Of a stretch of 36,206 nt of DNA, positions 1 to 9,035 are shown piece after piece. Position numbers and translations under genes: made by a program. The stretch comes from Chloroflexota bacterium (lineage in GTDB: Bacteria > Chloroflexota > Chloroflexia > Chloroflexales > Roseiflexaceae), in assembly GCA_018969485.1 (NCBI GenBank), contig JAGWYG010000027.1, forward strand, positions 1 through 36,206, written 5' to 3'. The notes under the pieces are model-generated. The model had not been told where the DNA came from, made no database searches, and saw only the letters and a list, made by a program, of their open reading frames with translations. Positions within the stretch are counted from its first letter, which is position 1. The number at the start of each line of letters is the position of its first letter.

Positions 1-84
1 CCTTCTCGCTCCTCCCTTCTCGCTCCTCCCTTCTCGCTCCTCCCTTCTCGCTCCTCCCTTCTCGCTCCTCCCTTCTCGCCCCTC
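1..84. repeat. 14-bp tandem repeat, six copies
   Basis: The 14-base unit ccttctcgctcctc is repeated head to tail. Five copies are exact and the sixth has one T-to-C change. The array begins at the window edge, so its true length is unknown. Its last two bases overlap the stop codon of the minus-strand chaperonin-like gene, so the array lies immediately 3' of that gene. The unit length is not a multiple of three. It contains no inverted repeat, so it does not look like a terminator. Confidence 0.95.
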
Positions 85-1690
85 ACGGCGTACGCGAATA
101 GACCGGGCGGCGCTTCAGGACCACGGCGCCGGCGGTGAGCGCCATCGCCGCGACGCTCACGGCGCTCTCGAGGGCGATCCGCGCCACCTTGGCCGCATCG
201 AGCACATTGGCCGACCACATGTCGACGCAGGTCTCGTGCATCACGTCAATGCCCCAGCCGGGGCCATTGCGCCGCACCTCGGCCAGCGCCACGGGTGCCG
301 ACATGCCGGCATTCTGCACCAGCCAGCCCATCGGCGCCTCGAGCGCGCTGCGCACCAGCCCGACGCCGGCGGCGACTTCGTCACCGGCGGCAGAGGCGGC
401 GTCGAGCGCTGCCTGGCAGGCCAGGTAGGCAGCACCACCGCCCGGCACCACGCCCTCCTCGGCGGCGCTGGGCACGAAGCGGATGAAGCGCTCGGCCAAC
501 TCCTTGCGTACCTGCCGCTCGCTATCGCTGGCCGCACCCAGTTTGAGCACGCCGACGCCGCCAGCCAGCCGACCGAGCCGCTCGATCTCGCGCCGCCGCG
601 ACTCCTCGTCGGCCGCAGCGCCAAGCTGGTGGCGTACCATCTGGCGCCGCAGCTCGATCTGCGCCGGAACGCCGGCCCCGCCGACGATCGTCAGCCGCTC
701 GGCATCGACCTCGGCCAGGCGCGCGTGGCCGAGCTCGCTCAGGTCGGCGGTGTCGAGCACATCGGCGCGGTCCTTCGCGAAGAAATAGGCATTGGTCAGC
801 AGGGCGACATCCTCGTAGGTGCCGCGGCGCTCGGCGCCGACCCAGCCGGGGCGCGCCGCCACCACCTGGATGATGCCGCGGTCGCGGTTGGCCAGCAGCA
901 GCGCGCGCGCCGGGCCGGTGACATCTTCGGCCAGGATCAGCAGTGGCCCGGCACGCCGGGCGACGACCTGTTCGAGCAGCCGGATGAGCTGCGTGGGCCG
1001 ATCGATCACCTGATCGGTCACGAGGACCCGGGCGTCGCGGAACCGCGTCGCACGGCGCGCCTGGTCGGTGATGAACAGCGGCGAGGCCATGCTGGCGCTC
1101 CATGCGGTGCCCTCGAGCACGGTGAAGGCGATATAGCTGGCGGCGTACTCCTCGATGCGGATGACCGCCTCGGGGCCCAGGCGGCCGAAGATCTCGCCCA
1201 ACACGCGGCTGAGCGCCGGATCGCCGGTGGCGGCATGCGCCAGGCCACCGAGGCGTTCGGGCGTATCGAGCGGCCGCGCCTGGGCCTGGAGCGCCGCACA
1301 GGCCAACTCCAGGCCCTGCTGCATGCCGCGGCGCAGCAGCATCGGATTGGCCCCGGCGGCGACCTGCCGTGCACCGGCGCGTAGCAGCGCATGGGTCAGT
1401 GCGGCGGTGGTGGCACCGCCGTCGCCCAGGCGCTCGTGGGTACGCCAGATCGCATGCCGCAGCAGCATGGCGCCGGCGGTCGCGCCGCGGCCAGGGATGG
1501 CCAGCATGCGGCGGGCGATGGTGGCGCTCGACGTGAGCAGCTCGGCGCTCTTGCGTCGATCATCGCGCTCGAAGGCCAGCGCGCCAGTGCGCGGGCCGAG
1601 CGAGAGGCTCACCAGGCGCGCCAGGAGGTCGATCCCGTCGCGCAGTCGCGCGCTGGCCTCGGCACCGAGCAGAACATGTGGCGTCGGCAT
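83..1690 (-). CDS. Divergent GroEL/Cpn60-like chaperonin paralogue (535 aa)
   Basis: Full-length homologue of the group I chaperonin family (GroEL is about 548 aa). Equatorial-domain landmarks are visible: SLGPRTG near residues 30-36, LGDGGATTAAL near 88-98 (GroEL GDGTTTATVL), AEEGVVPGGG at 410-419, and NVLDAAKV near the C-terminus. Key ATPase positions differ. GDGTTT reads GDGGAT, the position of GroEL Asp398 (ten residues before EEGVV) is Arg401, and the Asp52 region reads FERDD. The C-terminal Gly-Met tail is absent and no groES lies nearby. It starts 15 bp after the DUF5107-TPR stop, with a GAGAGGA ribosome site, so it is the last gene of the GH2 operon. It is probably a specialised paralogue with altered or lost ATP hydrolysis rather than the housekeeping chaperonin; its client is unknown. 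Confidence 0.88.
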   Translation of the reverse strand: MPTPHVLLGAEASARLRDGIDLLARLVSLSLGPRTGALAFERDDRRKSAELLTSSATIARRMLAIPGRGATAGAMLLRHAIWRTHERLGDGGATTAALTHALLRAGARQVAAGANPMLLRRGMQQGLELACAALQAQARPLDTPERLGGLAHAATGDPALSRVLGEIFGRLGPEAVIRIEEYAASYIAFTVLEGTAWSASMASPLFITDQARRATRFRDARVLVTDQVIDRPTQLIRLLEQVVARRAGPLLILAEDVTGPARALLLANRDRGIIQVVAARPGWVGAERRGTYEDVALLTNAYFFAKDRADVLDTADLSELGHARLAEVDAERLTIVGGAGVPAQIELRRQMVRHQLGAAADEESRRREIERLGRLAGGVGVLKLGAASDSERQVRKELAERFIRFVPSAAEEGVVPGGGAAYLACQAALDAASAAGDEVAAGVGLVRSALEAPMGWLVQNAGMSAPVALAEVRRNGPGWGIDVMHETCVDMWSANVLDAAKVARIALESAVSVAAMALTAGAVVLKRRPVYSRTP

Positions 1691-1705
1691 GGTCCTCTCT
1701 CTCCG

Positions 1706-4700
1706 TCAGCACAGGCGCTGGTGGGTCGCGGCGCCGAGATGGCCCGGATCATCGCGCAGCACCTGCGCGAACCAGTGCTCGGCGGCGGCACGCCGCTCCA
1801 GCCCCAGCGACCCCAGCGCGAGCATGTAGGCGCAGTGGATGCGATGACGTCGGCGCGGGTCGTCATCGAACACCAGAAAGTCGGGCAGCGACACGGCGAA
1901 ATAGTCGATCGTCACGTCGTCGTCCATGTGCGTCTGCCCATAGGCGATCAGCCGCCCGAAGATCTGCACCGCCTGCTCATGCCGGCCGAGGCGCTGCGCC
2001 GCCAGCCCCTGGTAGAACAGCATGTCCGGCGGCTGATCATTATAGTACATCGCCGACGTCGGCTCGCTGAGGCCGATCGCGGCGCGCTCGAAGGCGGTGC
2101 GCGCGGCCTCTGCCTGCCCGGATGCCTGGTATGCCCGGCCGAGCTCATACCAGATGTGGTTCTCCTGGGCGCCGTGGAGCTTGCCCTCGCCGAGCTGGGG
2201 CGGGTACACCTGGGCCCGCCCGAGCGCATCGATGGCGCCTGCGGCGTCGCCCTGCGCCAGCCGGTGGCGGGCCAGCTGCACCAGGCTGGCGACATACTGG
2301 CCGGTCACCTTGCCTTCGCCGCCTTCCCACGGGTGGAAGGTGCGGCTCATGAGCAGGGTGTAGGCCTCGGCGGGACGGTCGAAGCGATTGAGCAGGCTGA
2401 CCTGTTCGATGACGAGGTCGTCGCGGCGCGCGACCAGCGCGGGATGCGCCTGCAGCCGGGCGAGGCGCTGTGCAGGATCGCGCCCGAGGCGTTTCTCCAG
2501 CTGGTCGAATTCATAGAACACGCGCGCGTCGTCGGGATCACAGGCCAGCGCCTGCAGCCACGCGGCGTGCGCCCGCGCGTGATCGCCGAGCTGGTTGAAG
2601 TATGCCAGCCCGAGGTTGCGGTGCACGGTGGCGAAGCCCGGTGCGAGCGCGCGGGCGGCTTCCCAGCAGGCGATCGCGGCCGGGTAGTTCCGCCGCGCGT
2701 ACCAGAAGATGCCCAGGTAGTACGGCGCGCGCGGGTCGTCGGGGCAGCGCTGCCGGGCGGCCTCGAGCGCCAGGGCGCTCTCGGGCAGATTGGGGAAGCA
2801 GTGTGCCGGCGGCAGCGCGGCGGCGGCCTGCCAGCAGGCGCGGGCGGCGTCTGGCGCCCCAGCCAGCTCATGGCACCAGCCGAGCAGATAGCCGGCCAGC
2901 GGGTCGGCGTGCGCCACCGTGCCGAGCAGATCGAGCGCCTCGGCGAACAGGCCGGCATGGGCGTAGTCGAGCGCGACCGCCATCGCGCTGCCGGCATCGC
3001 CGCGCCGCTGGCGCCCGGGGGCGGCCGCGCCGAGGCACTGCAGCTCGTAGAGCGCCGCAGGATCGAGGGCGTCGAACGCCAGCGCCTGCCGGGCCTCGGC
3101 CACCGCCGCAGCGTGGCGCCCGAGGCGCCGCAGCAGGGCGATCCGCAGATGCCGGGCGCGCTGCTGGCGCACGGCCCCCTCGAGCGCGCGCTCTGTCAGC
3201 GCGAGCGCCTCGTCGAGCCGGCCGGCGCGCGCCGCCAGCCGCGCCAGCTCGAAGCAGGCCGGCGCCTGCCAGGCGGCGTTCCAGCTCGCCTTGTACAGCG
3301 CATCGCCGGCCTCGCGGTCGCGGCGCAGCAGCGCGAGCGCCAGCCCCAGGTAGTAGAACGGCTCGCCGTCGGCGGGGTTGGGATTGCGCAGCGTCAGGCG
3401 CTCGACCGCGCGGCGGAAGAACGGCACGGCCTCGGCGAACCGGCTGCGGCGCAGCAGCAGCAGGCCCAGCGCGGTGTTGCAGCGGCTGTCGCCCGGGTCG
3501 CGGCGCAGGCCCTCCTCGTAGTAGGGTTCGGGCGCCCGCGTCGCGTGACGGTATTGCTCCAGGTGTAGCCCGTTGAGGAACAGCTCCTCGATGCTGTCGA
3601 TGTCGGCGGGCGCGCGGGCCGGCATGGCCGGCGCCGGGATCGCGCCGTCGCCGGGCACGGGCGGCGTGCTGCTGATCACCTCGGCGTCGCCGGCGTACAC
3701 CCGCAGCGTCACATCGTGCGGCTGCGCGTCGGCCGGCAGCGCCACCGTCTCGCACAGCGCGCCGGCCGGATCGAGCGACACCTCGCGCGACCAGTGCCGC
3801 GCTGCGCCATGCCAGACCTCGACGCGCAGCGTGCGCGCGGCGCTCGAGTACACCCCGATCTCGGCCTCGCCGGCATGCACCGCCAGCCTGACGACGGCAT
3901 CGCGGTTGGCGTTGGTCGCCGGGCCGATCAGCTTGTATGGCATGAAGATCTGGCTGAAGTGCTTCACCTCACCCGGATGCAGCCAGGCGAAGTCGGGCTG
4001 GTTGTCGGTGTAGGCGCCACACATCAGCTCGATGTACGGCCCGTCGTCATCGGTCAGCTGTCGCTGCCAGGCCACGCCGAAATCGCTGGTGCCCCAGGTC
4101 CACTGCTTCTTGCCCGGCACCACGTGGTGATTGGCGACATGCATCATGCCGGCCCGCAGGCCATGGTCGTAGCAGCCGACGAAGTCGTAGTCCGAGTGAT
4201 AGGCCATGTAGGACGTCGGCACCGGAATGTTGCGGTAGCGCGAGATGTCGGTGCCGGGTGCGTAGTCCACCTTGTAGTAGGTGCCGGTGGCGATGGGGAA
4301 TGCCGACACATCGCGCTTGCCATGATCCATCACCGCGTGGACGTCGGGCGGGAAGACCGACTGGTACTCATCGCTGACGTGCACCGCCGGATTGGCCCAC
4401 CACAGGAAGGTCTGGGGCACGCTGGTGCGGTTGCTCAGGCGGACATCGACCTCGAGGCAGGCGCGGTCCGGCCGCAGCCGGATGCCGTGCACGCCGCGCG
4501 TGTACAGCATCGGCTCGATCTCGCCGCACCACACCACACAGGCGCCATCGGCTTCCTGCTCGATCCACCAGTCCAGCGGCATGAAGGTCGTCGGGCGGTG
4601 GTGCTGCGGCCAGTTGAACTCGATGCCGCCCGAAATCCATGGCCCGTTCAGGCCGACCAGCGCTGGTTTGATCACCCGGTTGTAGTAGACGAAGTGGTAG

Positions 4701-4966
4701 CCATTGGTCTTGTCGAGCGCCATCTGGATGCGCCCGCCGAGCTCTGGCAGAACCATGACCTTCAGCCAGGCGTTTTCGAGGAACACGGCGGTGTAGGCGA
4801 CGTCGCGCGGCGCGTCGTCGACGCGCTCGATCACCGGCAGCGGGTACACCGCCCCGCTGCTCCCCTGATAGACGCGCTTGTCGAGAAACATCGGATTCGG
4901 GTCGGGCTGGCCGACACCGTAGGTCGGAATGATGATGGTCTCGGACCATGCGCTGACGTCGCTCAT
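1706..4966 (-). CDS. DUF5107 domain protein with tetratricopeptide repeats (1086 aa)
   Basis: The N-terminal ~370 residues match the DUF5107 type, a beta-sandwich-rich, aldose-epimerase/lyase-like domain common beside glycoside hydrolases. Typical features are the LPELGGRI segment near residue 75 and the GGIEFNWPQHH segment near 110. A short linker follows, then from about residue 455 to the end a long run of TPR-like helical pairs (for example DSRCNTALGLLLLRRSRFAEA and the FYEFDQLEKRLG region). There is no signal peptide, so it should be cytoplasmic. The start is supported by GGGAG eight bases upstream. It lies 42 bp after the GH2 gene and 15 bp before the GroEL-like gene. Inference: it recognises or modifies a sugar or oligosaccharide, with the TPR array as scaffold. 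The reaction of DUF5107 proteins is not established. Confidence 0.88.
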   Translation of the reverse strand: MSDVSAWSETIIIPTYGVGQPDPNPMFLDKRVYQGSSGAVYPLPVIERVDDAPRDVAYTAVFLENAWLKVMVLPELGGRIQMALDKTNGYHFVYYNRVIKPALVGLNGPWISGGIEFNWPQHHRPTTFMPLDWWIEQEADGACVVWCGEIEPMLYTRGVHGIRLRPDRACLEVDVRLSNRTSVPQTFLWWANPAVHVSDEYQSVFPPDVHAVMDHGKRDVSAFPIATGTYYKVDYAPGTDISRYRNIPVPTSYMAYHSDYDFVGCYDHGLRAGMMHVANHHVVPGKKQWTWGTSDFGVAWQRQLTDDDGPYIELMCGAYTDNQPDFAWLHPGEVKHFSQIFMPYKLIGPATNANRDAVVRLAVHAGEAEIGVYSSAARTLRVEVWHGAARHWSREVSLDPAGALCETVALPADAQPHDVTLRVYAGDAEVISSTPPVPGDGAIPAPAMPARAPADIDSIEELFLNGLHLEQYRHATRAPEPYYEEGLRRDPGDSRCNTALGLLLLRRSRFAEAVPFFRRAVERLTLRNPNPADGEPFYYLGLALALLRRDREAGDALYKASWNAAWQAPACFELARLAARAGRLDEALALTERALEGAVRQQRARHLRIALLRRLGRHAAAVAEARQALAFDALDPAALYELQCLGAAAPGRQRRGDAGSAMAVALDYAHAGLFAEALDLLGTVAHADPLAGYLLGWCHELAGAPDAARACWQAAAALPPAHCFPNLPESALALEAARQRCPDDPRAPYYLGIFWYARRNYPAAIACWEAARALAPGFATVHRNLGLAYFNQLGDHARAHAAWLQALACDPDDARVFYEFDQLEKRLGRDPAQRLARLQAHPALVARRDDLVIEQVSLLNRFDRPAEAYTLLMSRTFHPWEGGEGKVTGQYVASLVQLARHRLAQGDAAGAIDALGRAQVYPPQLGEGKLHGAQENHIWYELGRAYQASGQAEAARTAFERAAIGLSEPTSAMYYNDQPPDMLFYQGLAAQRLGRHEQAVQIFGRLIAYGQTHMDDDVTIDYFAVSLPDFLVFDDDPRRRHRIHCAYMLALGSLGLERRAAAEHWFAQVLRDDPGHLGAATHQRLC

Positions 4967-5008
4967 CGATGCTCTCCCGTTGCCCGTGACTGATGACTGC
5001 CGATGGGT

Positions 5009-7768
5009 TCAGACGAACAGCGCACGCAGCGCGGCCACATCGATCGCCGCCGCCGGCTGGCATGCGTCGCTGGCCAGGTACGCCAGCAGGCTGTGGCGCA
5101 GCTGTCGCGCGACGACCCGCTGGTCGAGCGCGTGCGCGAGATCGGCCGAGCACACGATCAGCCGGCCCGCGCCCACCCGCGCCTCGAAGACCAGGGCCAG
5201 GCGGCGGTTTTCGAACCACGTGTCGATCGGCTGGACGATCGGGCGCAATGCCGGTGGCAGATGGTCGAGCGTCATCGCGGCCGCGCCATGCACGATCTCC
5301 CACCAGTGCCAGTTGCTGTGGCGTTCGGTGGGGAATGCCGCGAGCGCCGGGTGCGCCGGATCGCAGAGCAGTCCCAGCGTGTGTGGCGCCTGACCGGCGC
5401 CGTCGCCGGTGTCGCGCACCGTCCAGGCCGTGTTCCAGAACACGCTGGAGAAGCCGAGCTCGGCGGTGACCCTGACGCGCTGCGGATCGGGCAGCAGCAG
5501 CACGCGGCCGCCCTCGGCGAGCTGCGCCTCGGCCTGCGCCACGTCGTCGGTCACCAGCACGCCGGCGGGCGGTGCCGCATCGACCACGCGCGGGAACAGC
5601 CACAGGTCCCAGTCGTTGGTCGCCGCGCCGACCTCGACGACCAGCGTGACCTTGCAGGCCGTACGACAGGCGAGCGGCGCCACCACCACCGTCCCCAGGC
5701 GGGTCACGGCGCCGCTGGGGATGTCGCACGGGTGCAGCGTGCCCCCGGCAAGCGGCTGCCCGGCCGCGTCGCGCAGCCACCAGCGTGCCGCGGCTGCCGG
5801 GAGCGCCGTCGGGCCGTAGTGCGCGACGTCGATCTCGGCGGCGATCGGCTCGTCGCTGCACCACCAGCGGCGCGCCAGCCGTGCGAGCGGCACCGTGGCA
5901 TCGCAGAAGCGCCGGAACTGGGCCGGCGTGACGTAGCCCTTCTGCCCCCAGAACGCATTCAGCACGCCGACCAGCGCCGTGCCCTGGCCGGGGAAGTCGT
6001 GCAGGTCGAGCAGCTGGAAGCCGGCGAAGCCGGGCGTGCGCAGCGCCGACTCGATGTCTTCCTTGTAGCACAGCGTCTGGAGCGCCCCCGAGGCGAGCAG
6101 GAAGTCGTGGGCCTGGTCGCCCATGTGATTGGCTGCCAGGGTGTCGCGGACGATCTCCATGTTACGCGCCCGCAGCACACCGGTGTACTGCCCGATTTCG
6201 TCCAGATCGGGGAAGACGCACCACTGGCCGATCTCGTGGCTGATGATCGGCTTGGCGAGGCGCGTCACGTACTCGCGGTAGTCGCTGAGGGTTTCGGGTG
6301 GCAGGGCATTGATGCGTGAGCGCAGCTCCTCGCCCCAGCGCTGCACACGCGGCTCGGGGATGTTGTGGTAGTCGTTCTCGGGGATGGCGGGCCAGCCGGC
6401 GCCGGAGGTGTGCAGCCGCCGTGGCTCGTGGTGCTTCCAGTAGCGCACCCAGGCGACGAGATACTCGCGGTGGTGTGCGCCCGCCGGCTCGTTGCCATAG
6501 GTCATCAGGATGAACGAGGGGTGGTTGCCATATGCCGCGATGATGCGGTGCCCCTCGTCGTAGAGCCAGGCATCCAGCGGCCGGCCATCGCCGACGGTCG
6601 CTCCCTGGTTGGCCCAGGCGGCGCATTCGACCTGCAGGTAGACGCCAAGCTGGTCGGCGGCGGTGAACGCGGCGTCGGGCGGGCACCAGGAGTGGAAGCG
6701 CACATGATTCAGCCCGTGCGCCTGGACGATGCCGAACAGCCGGCGCCACTCGGCCACGTCGGTGGGCGGGTAGCCGGTGTGCGGGAAGATGGCGCACTCC
6801 AGCGTGCCACGCAGGAAGATCGGCCGGTCGTTGATGGTGATCTGGCTGTGGCGGGCGCGTACGTCGCGCAGGCCAAAGGTGGTGGTGCACACATCGTGGG
6901 CATCGCCGGCGGCCAGCCGAATCTCGAGCGTGTGGAGCACCGGACTGAACTCATCCCACAATGGCGCGGCGGCCCCGAGCCCGTAGCGCACACGCGTGCG
7001 CGTGGTGCCGGCGGGCAGGTCGATGTGCAGCGGCGCCGGCGCCGGCGCCCCCGGGGCGCGGGCCTGCAGCATCAGCGTGATCGGATGCGCGCTGGCCGCG
7101 CCGCCGAGGCAGAGCTCGACGTCGACCGCACGCGCCGCGCTGTCGGGGAAGCACTGCACGTCGTCGAGCCAGAGCCACGCCCCGGCGCGCAACTCGATCC
7201 CGCCGACCACGCCGTTCCAGTTGGTCTGGGTGTGATCCGAGACGCTGTGGGCGTTCGGGCCGACGTCGACCAGCAGGCGGTTGTCGATGCGCAGCGTCAG
7301 CGTGACGTCGCCCGTGGTGCCGGCATCGAGCTCGTAGACATGCGGCACCGACAGGCTGGCATTGGTGCCGCGCCATGCCGTCAGCTCGCGGCCGTCGATC
7401 CAGGCGCGGCTGCTCCAGTGGACCCGCTCGAGCCACAGGGTCACCCGTCGGCCGTGCCACTCGGGTGGAATGCTGATGGTGCGCTGGTACCACGCCGCAC
7501 CGCAGTAGTGTCGGACGGGCTGCAGCCAGAACGGCAGCTTCACCTGGCCGGGGGTGCGATAGCGGGCGTACTCGGGCGCCGTGAACCAACGACGGTCCTG
7601 GATGCTGCCGGTCCACGCGGTATCGACCGAGATGTCATCGCCGTATCCCTGCTCCTGCAGCGAGCCGGGCAGGGCGATCTGGTCGCGCAGCGGGCCGGCG
7701 AACCAGCGTGCGTCCACGCCGACATCGGCTGGATCGAGGGCGAACGACCATGCTCCGGCAAGATTCAT
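5009..7768 (-). CDS. Glycoside hydrolase family 2 protein (919 aa)
   Basis: GH2 architecture: a jelly-roll sugar-binding domain (about 1-200), an immunoglobulin-like domain (about 200-300), a TIM barrel (about 300-600), and a C-terminal extension of about 300 residues. The candidate acid/base is Glu427 in YGNEPAG and the nucleophile is Glu512 in ISHEIGQW; the 85-residue spacing is normal for the family. No signal peptide, so it probably cleaves imported oligosaccharides in the cytoplasm. The substrate is not readable from sequence; beta-galactosidase, beta-glucuronidase and related activities all occur in this clan. An in-frame start 25 codons upstream is possible, but 7768 begins at the usual GH2 N-terminus (NLAGAWSF). 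It is first in a three-gene operon divergent from an AraC-type regulator, which is its likely controller. Confidence 0.92.
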   Translation of the reverse strand: MNLAGAWSFALDPADVGVDARWFAGPLRDQIALPGSLQEQGYGDDISVDTAWTGSIQDRRWFTAPEYARYRTPGQVKLPFWLQPVRHYCGAAWYQRTISIPPEWHGRRVTLWLERVHWSSRAWIDGRELTAWRGTNASLSVPHVYELDAGTTGDVTLTLRIDNRLLVDVGPNAHSVSDHTQTNWNGVVGGIELRAGAWLWLDDVQCFPDSAARAVDVELCLGGAASAHPITLMLQARAPGAPAPAPLHIDLPAGTTRTRVRYGLGAAAPLWDEFSPVLHTLEIRLAAGDAHDVCTTTFGLRDVRARHSQITINDRPIFLRGTLECAIFPHTGYPPTDVAEWRRLFGIVQAHGLNHVRFHSWCPPDAAFTAADQLGVYLQVECAAWANQGATVGDGRPLDAWLYDEGHRIIAAYGNHPSFILMTYGNEPAGAHHREYLVAWVRYWKHHEPRRLHTSGAGWPAIPENDYHNIPEPRVQRWGEELRSRINALPPETLSDYREYVTRLAKPIISHEIGQWCVFPDLDEIGQYTGVLRARNMEIVRDTLAANHMGDQAHDFLLASGALQTLCYKEDIESALRTPGFAGFQLLDLHDFPGQGTALVGVLNAFWGQKGYVTPAQFRRFCDATVPLARLARRWWCSDEPIAAEIDVAHYGPTALPAAAARWWLRDAAGQPLAGGTLHPCDIPSGAVTRLGTVVVAPLACRTACKVTLVVEVGAATNDWDLWLFPRVVDAAPPAGVLVTDDVAQAEAQLAEGGRVLLLPDPQRVRVTAELGFSSVFWNTAWTVRDTGDGAGQAPHTLGLLCDPAHPALAAFPTERHSNWHWWEIVHGAAAMTLDHLPPALRPIVQPIDTWFENRRLALVFEARVGAGRLIVCSADLAHALDQRVVARQLRHSLLAYLASDACQPAAAIDVAALRALFV

Positions 7769-8162
7769 CGGTGCGTCACTTTCTGCTCGTCGATCGGGCG
7801 CGGCGCCACGCGGGTGGCCGTGCGCTGCCATCCACGCTATCACATGCAGCCGCGCGATCCATGCGTGTGGTCGCCATGTTCATGCACGATCCTGCTGTCA
7901 GCGTGGCGACGCTGCACTACGCCGACCGGGCGCGCAACGCCACATGCTGCTACAATGCGCGCCTGAACCATGCCGCTGCTGCGCTGATGGGCGCCCGCGA
8001 GCCGGCAGGGCCAGAAGGGCCGGCAGCACACGATGCCGGCATGCCGAACGACCCGTCGTCGCGCAGCGCGTGCCGGCGAACTGTGCGGCAGCCATGCGCG
8101 TGGCGCAGCCCGGCCGGCCGGCGCGCCCGCCTGACAGCCGTTCGGCATGTTCCGGGGGAGCC
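7769..8162. other. Divergent intergenic region between GH2 operon and araC-type gene
   Basis: This 394-bp stretch has no convincing gene. It must hold the control region for both divergent transcripts. An extended -10-like TGCTACAAT lies at 7948-7956 on the plus strand. From 7861 an open stretch resembles the beginning of the adjacent AraC-type gene: ATGCG, then 22 bases later a 14-base identity (tgcacgatcctgct) with the sequence from 8185. The 302-bp offset puts the two in different frames, so the first copy is a relic or a DNA-level repeat. No clear promoter was seen for the minus-strand operon. Confidence 0.6.
7948..7956 (+). promoter_or_regulatory. Candidate extended -10 promoter for the AraC-type gene
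   Basis: TG-C-TACAAT fits the extended -10 form of a housekeeping-sigma promoter. No good -35 box is seen 16-18 bases upstream. It would give a leader of about 200 bases ahead of the start at 8163. This is a motif-only call. Confidence 0.35.
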
Positions 8163-9035
8163 ATGCGCACAGCCACCATCCTGGTGCACGATCCTGCTAT
8201 CACCGAAGCCCCACCACCCGGCACACTGATCGCCGGGCGCTACACGTGCGCCGCCGACTACCAGGTACGCCGGCCGCGCGGCACACACGACTGGCTGATC
8301 ACCGTGACGCATGCCGGCGCCGGGCGCTACCGCCACGCCGCTGCCGCATGCGAGTGCCACGCCGGCGACGTCGTCGTGCTGGCGCCCGGCACGCCGCACG
8401 ACTACGCCACCGCAGACGACCGCTGGGAGTTCTCCTGGGCGCACTTCACGCCACGCCCCGGCTGGTCCTCCTGGCTCAGCCTGCCCGCCACGGCGCCGGG
8501 GCTGCACCACCAGCACAGCAGCGGCAGCGCATGGCAGCGCATCGAAGGCGCCATCACGCGGCTCGTCCACGACAGCCAGCGCGGCGGCGTCCTTCACGAA
8601 GAGCTGGCGCTCAACGCACTCGAGGAGTTGCTCATCCTGCTGAGTCGACGCGCCGCCCAGGCCGACCGCCAGCTCGATCCGCGCGTGGCGGCGACGCTCG
8701 AGCGGCTGGGTGCCAGCCTGGCCGACCCGCTGAGCGTGGCGGCGCTCGCCAGCGCGGTCGCGACATCGCCCTCGCGGCTGGCGCACCTGTTCCGCGCCCA
8801 GGTCGGCGAGCCGATCACGCGCATGCACCTCAAGCTCCGGATGCGCCATGCCGCGCGGCTGCTCGAGCTCACGCCGCGCAGCATCGGCGAGATCGCCGGC
8901 GAGGTCGGGTTCTCCTCGGCGTTCTACTTCGCGCGCCAGTTCCGCGCCTGGTATGGCCAGAGTCCGACGGCCTACCGGCGCAGCGCCCGGGAGCGCGCCG
9001 GCGCCCCGGGCCACCCGCTGGCGTCAGCCGACTGA
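8163..9035 (+). CDS. AraC/XylS-family transcriptional regulator (290 aa)
   Basis: The N-terminal part (about 15-110) is a cupin-like ligand-binding domain; GTHDWLITVTHAGAGRYRH and CHAGDVVVLAPGTPHDY are typical of sugar-responsive AraC proteins. The C-terminal ~100 residues carry two helix-turn-helix units, including LSVAALASAVATSPSRLAHLF and SIGEIAGEVGFSSAFYFARQF. ATG 8163 is chosen because GGGGGAG sits two bases upstream and the conserved N-terminus begins there; the frame stays open upstream but lacks family similarity. It is divergent from the GH2 operon and converges with the histidine-rich membrane protein gene, with a 12-bp tail overlap. It probably activates one or both neighbouring sugar operons; ligand unknown. 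Confidence 0.92.
   Translation: MRTATILVHDPAITEAPPPGTLIAGRYTCAADYQVRRPRGTHDWLITVTHAGAGRYRHAAAACECHAGDVVVLAPGTPHDYATADDRWEFSWAHFTPRPGWSSWLSLPATAPGLHHQHSSGSAWQRIEGAITRLVHDSQRGGVLHEELALNALEELLILLSRRAAQADRQLDPRVAATLERLGASLADPLSVAALASAVATSPSRLAHLFRAQVGEPITRMHLKLRMRHAARLLELTPRSIGEIAGEVGFSSAFYFARQFRAWYGQSPTAYRRSARERAGAPGHPLASAD

Noticed and set aside
236-1384. Long plus-strand open frame opposite the chaperonin-like gene
   Set aside because: Antisense shadow caused by high GC. Low-complexity Ala/Arg/Gly/His-rich product with no recognisable motif, whereas the minus strand encodes a clear Cpn60-like protein.
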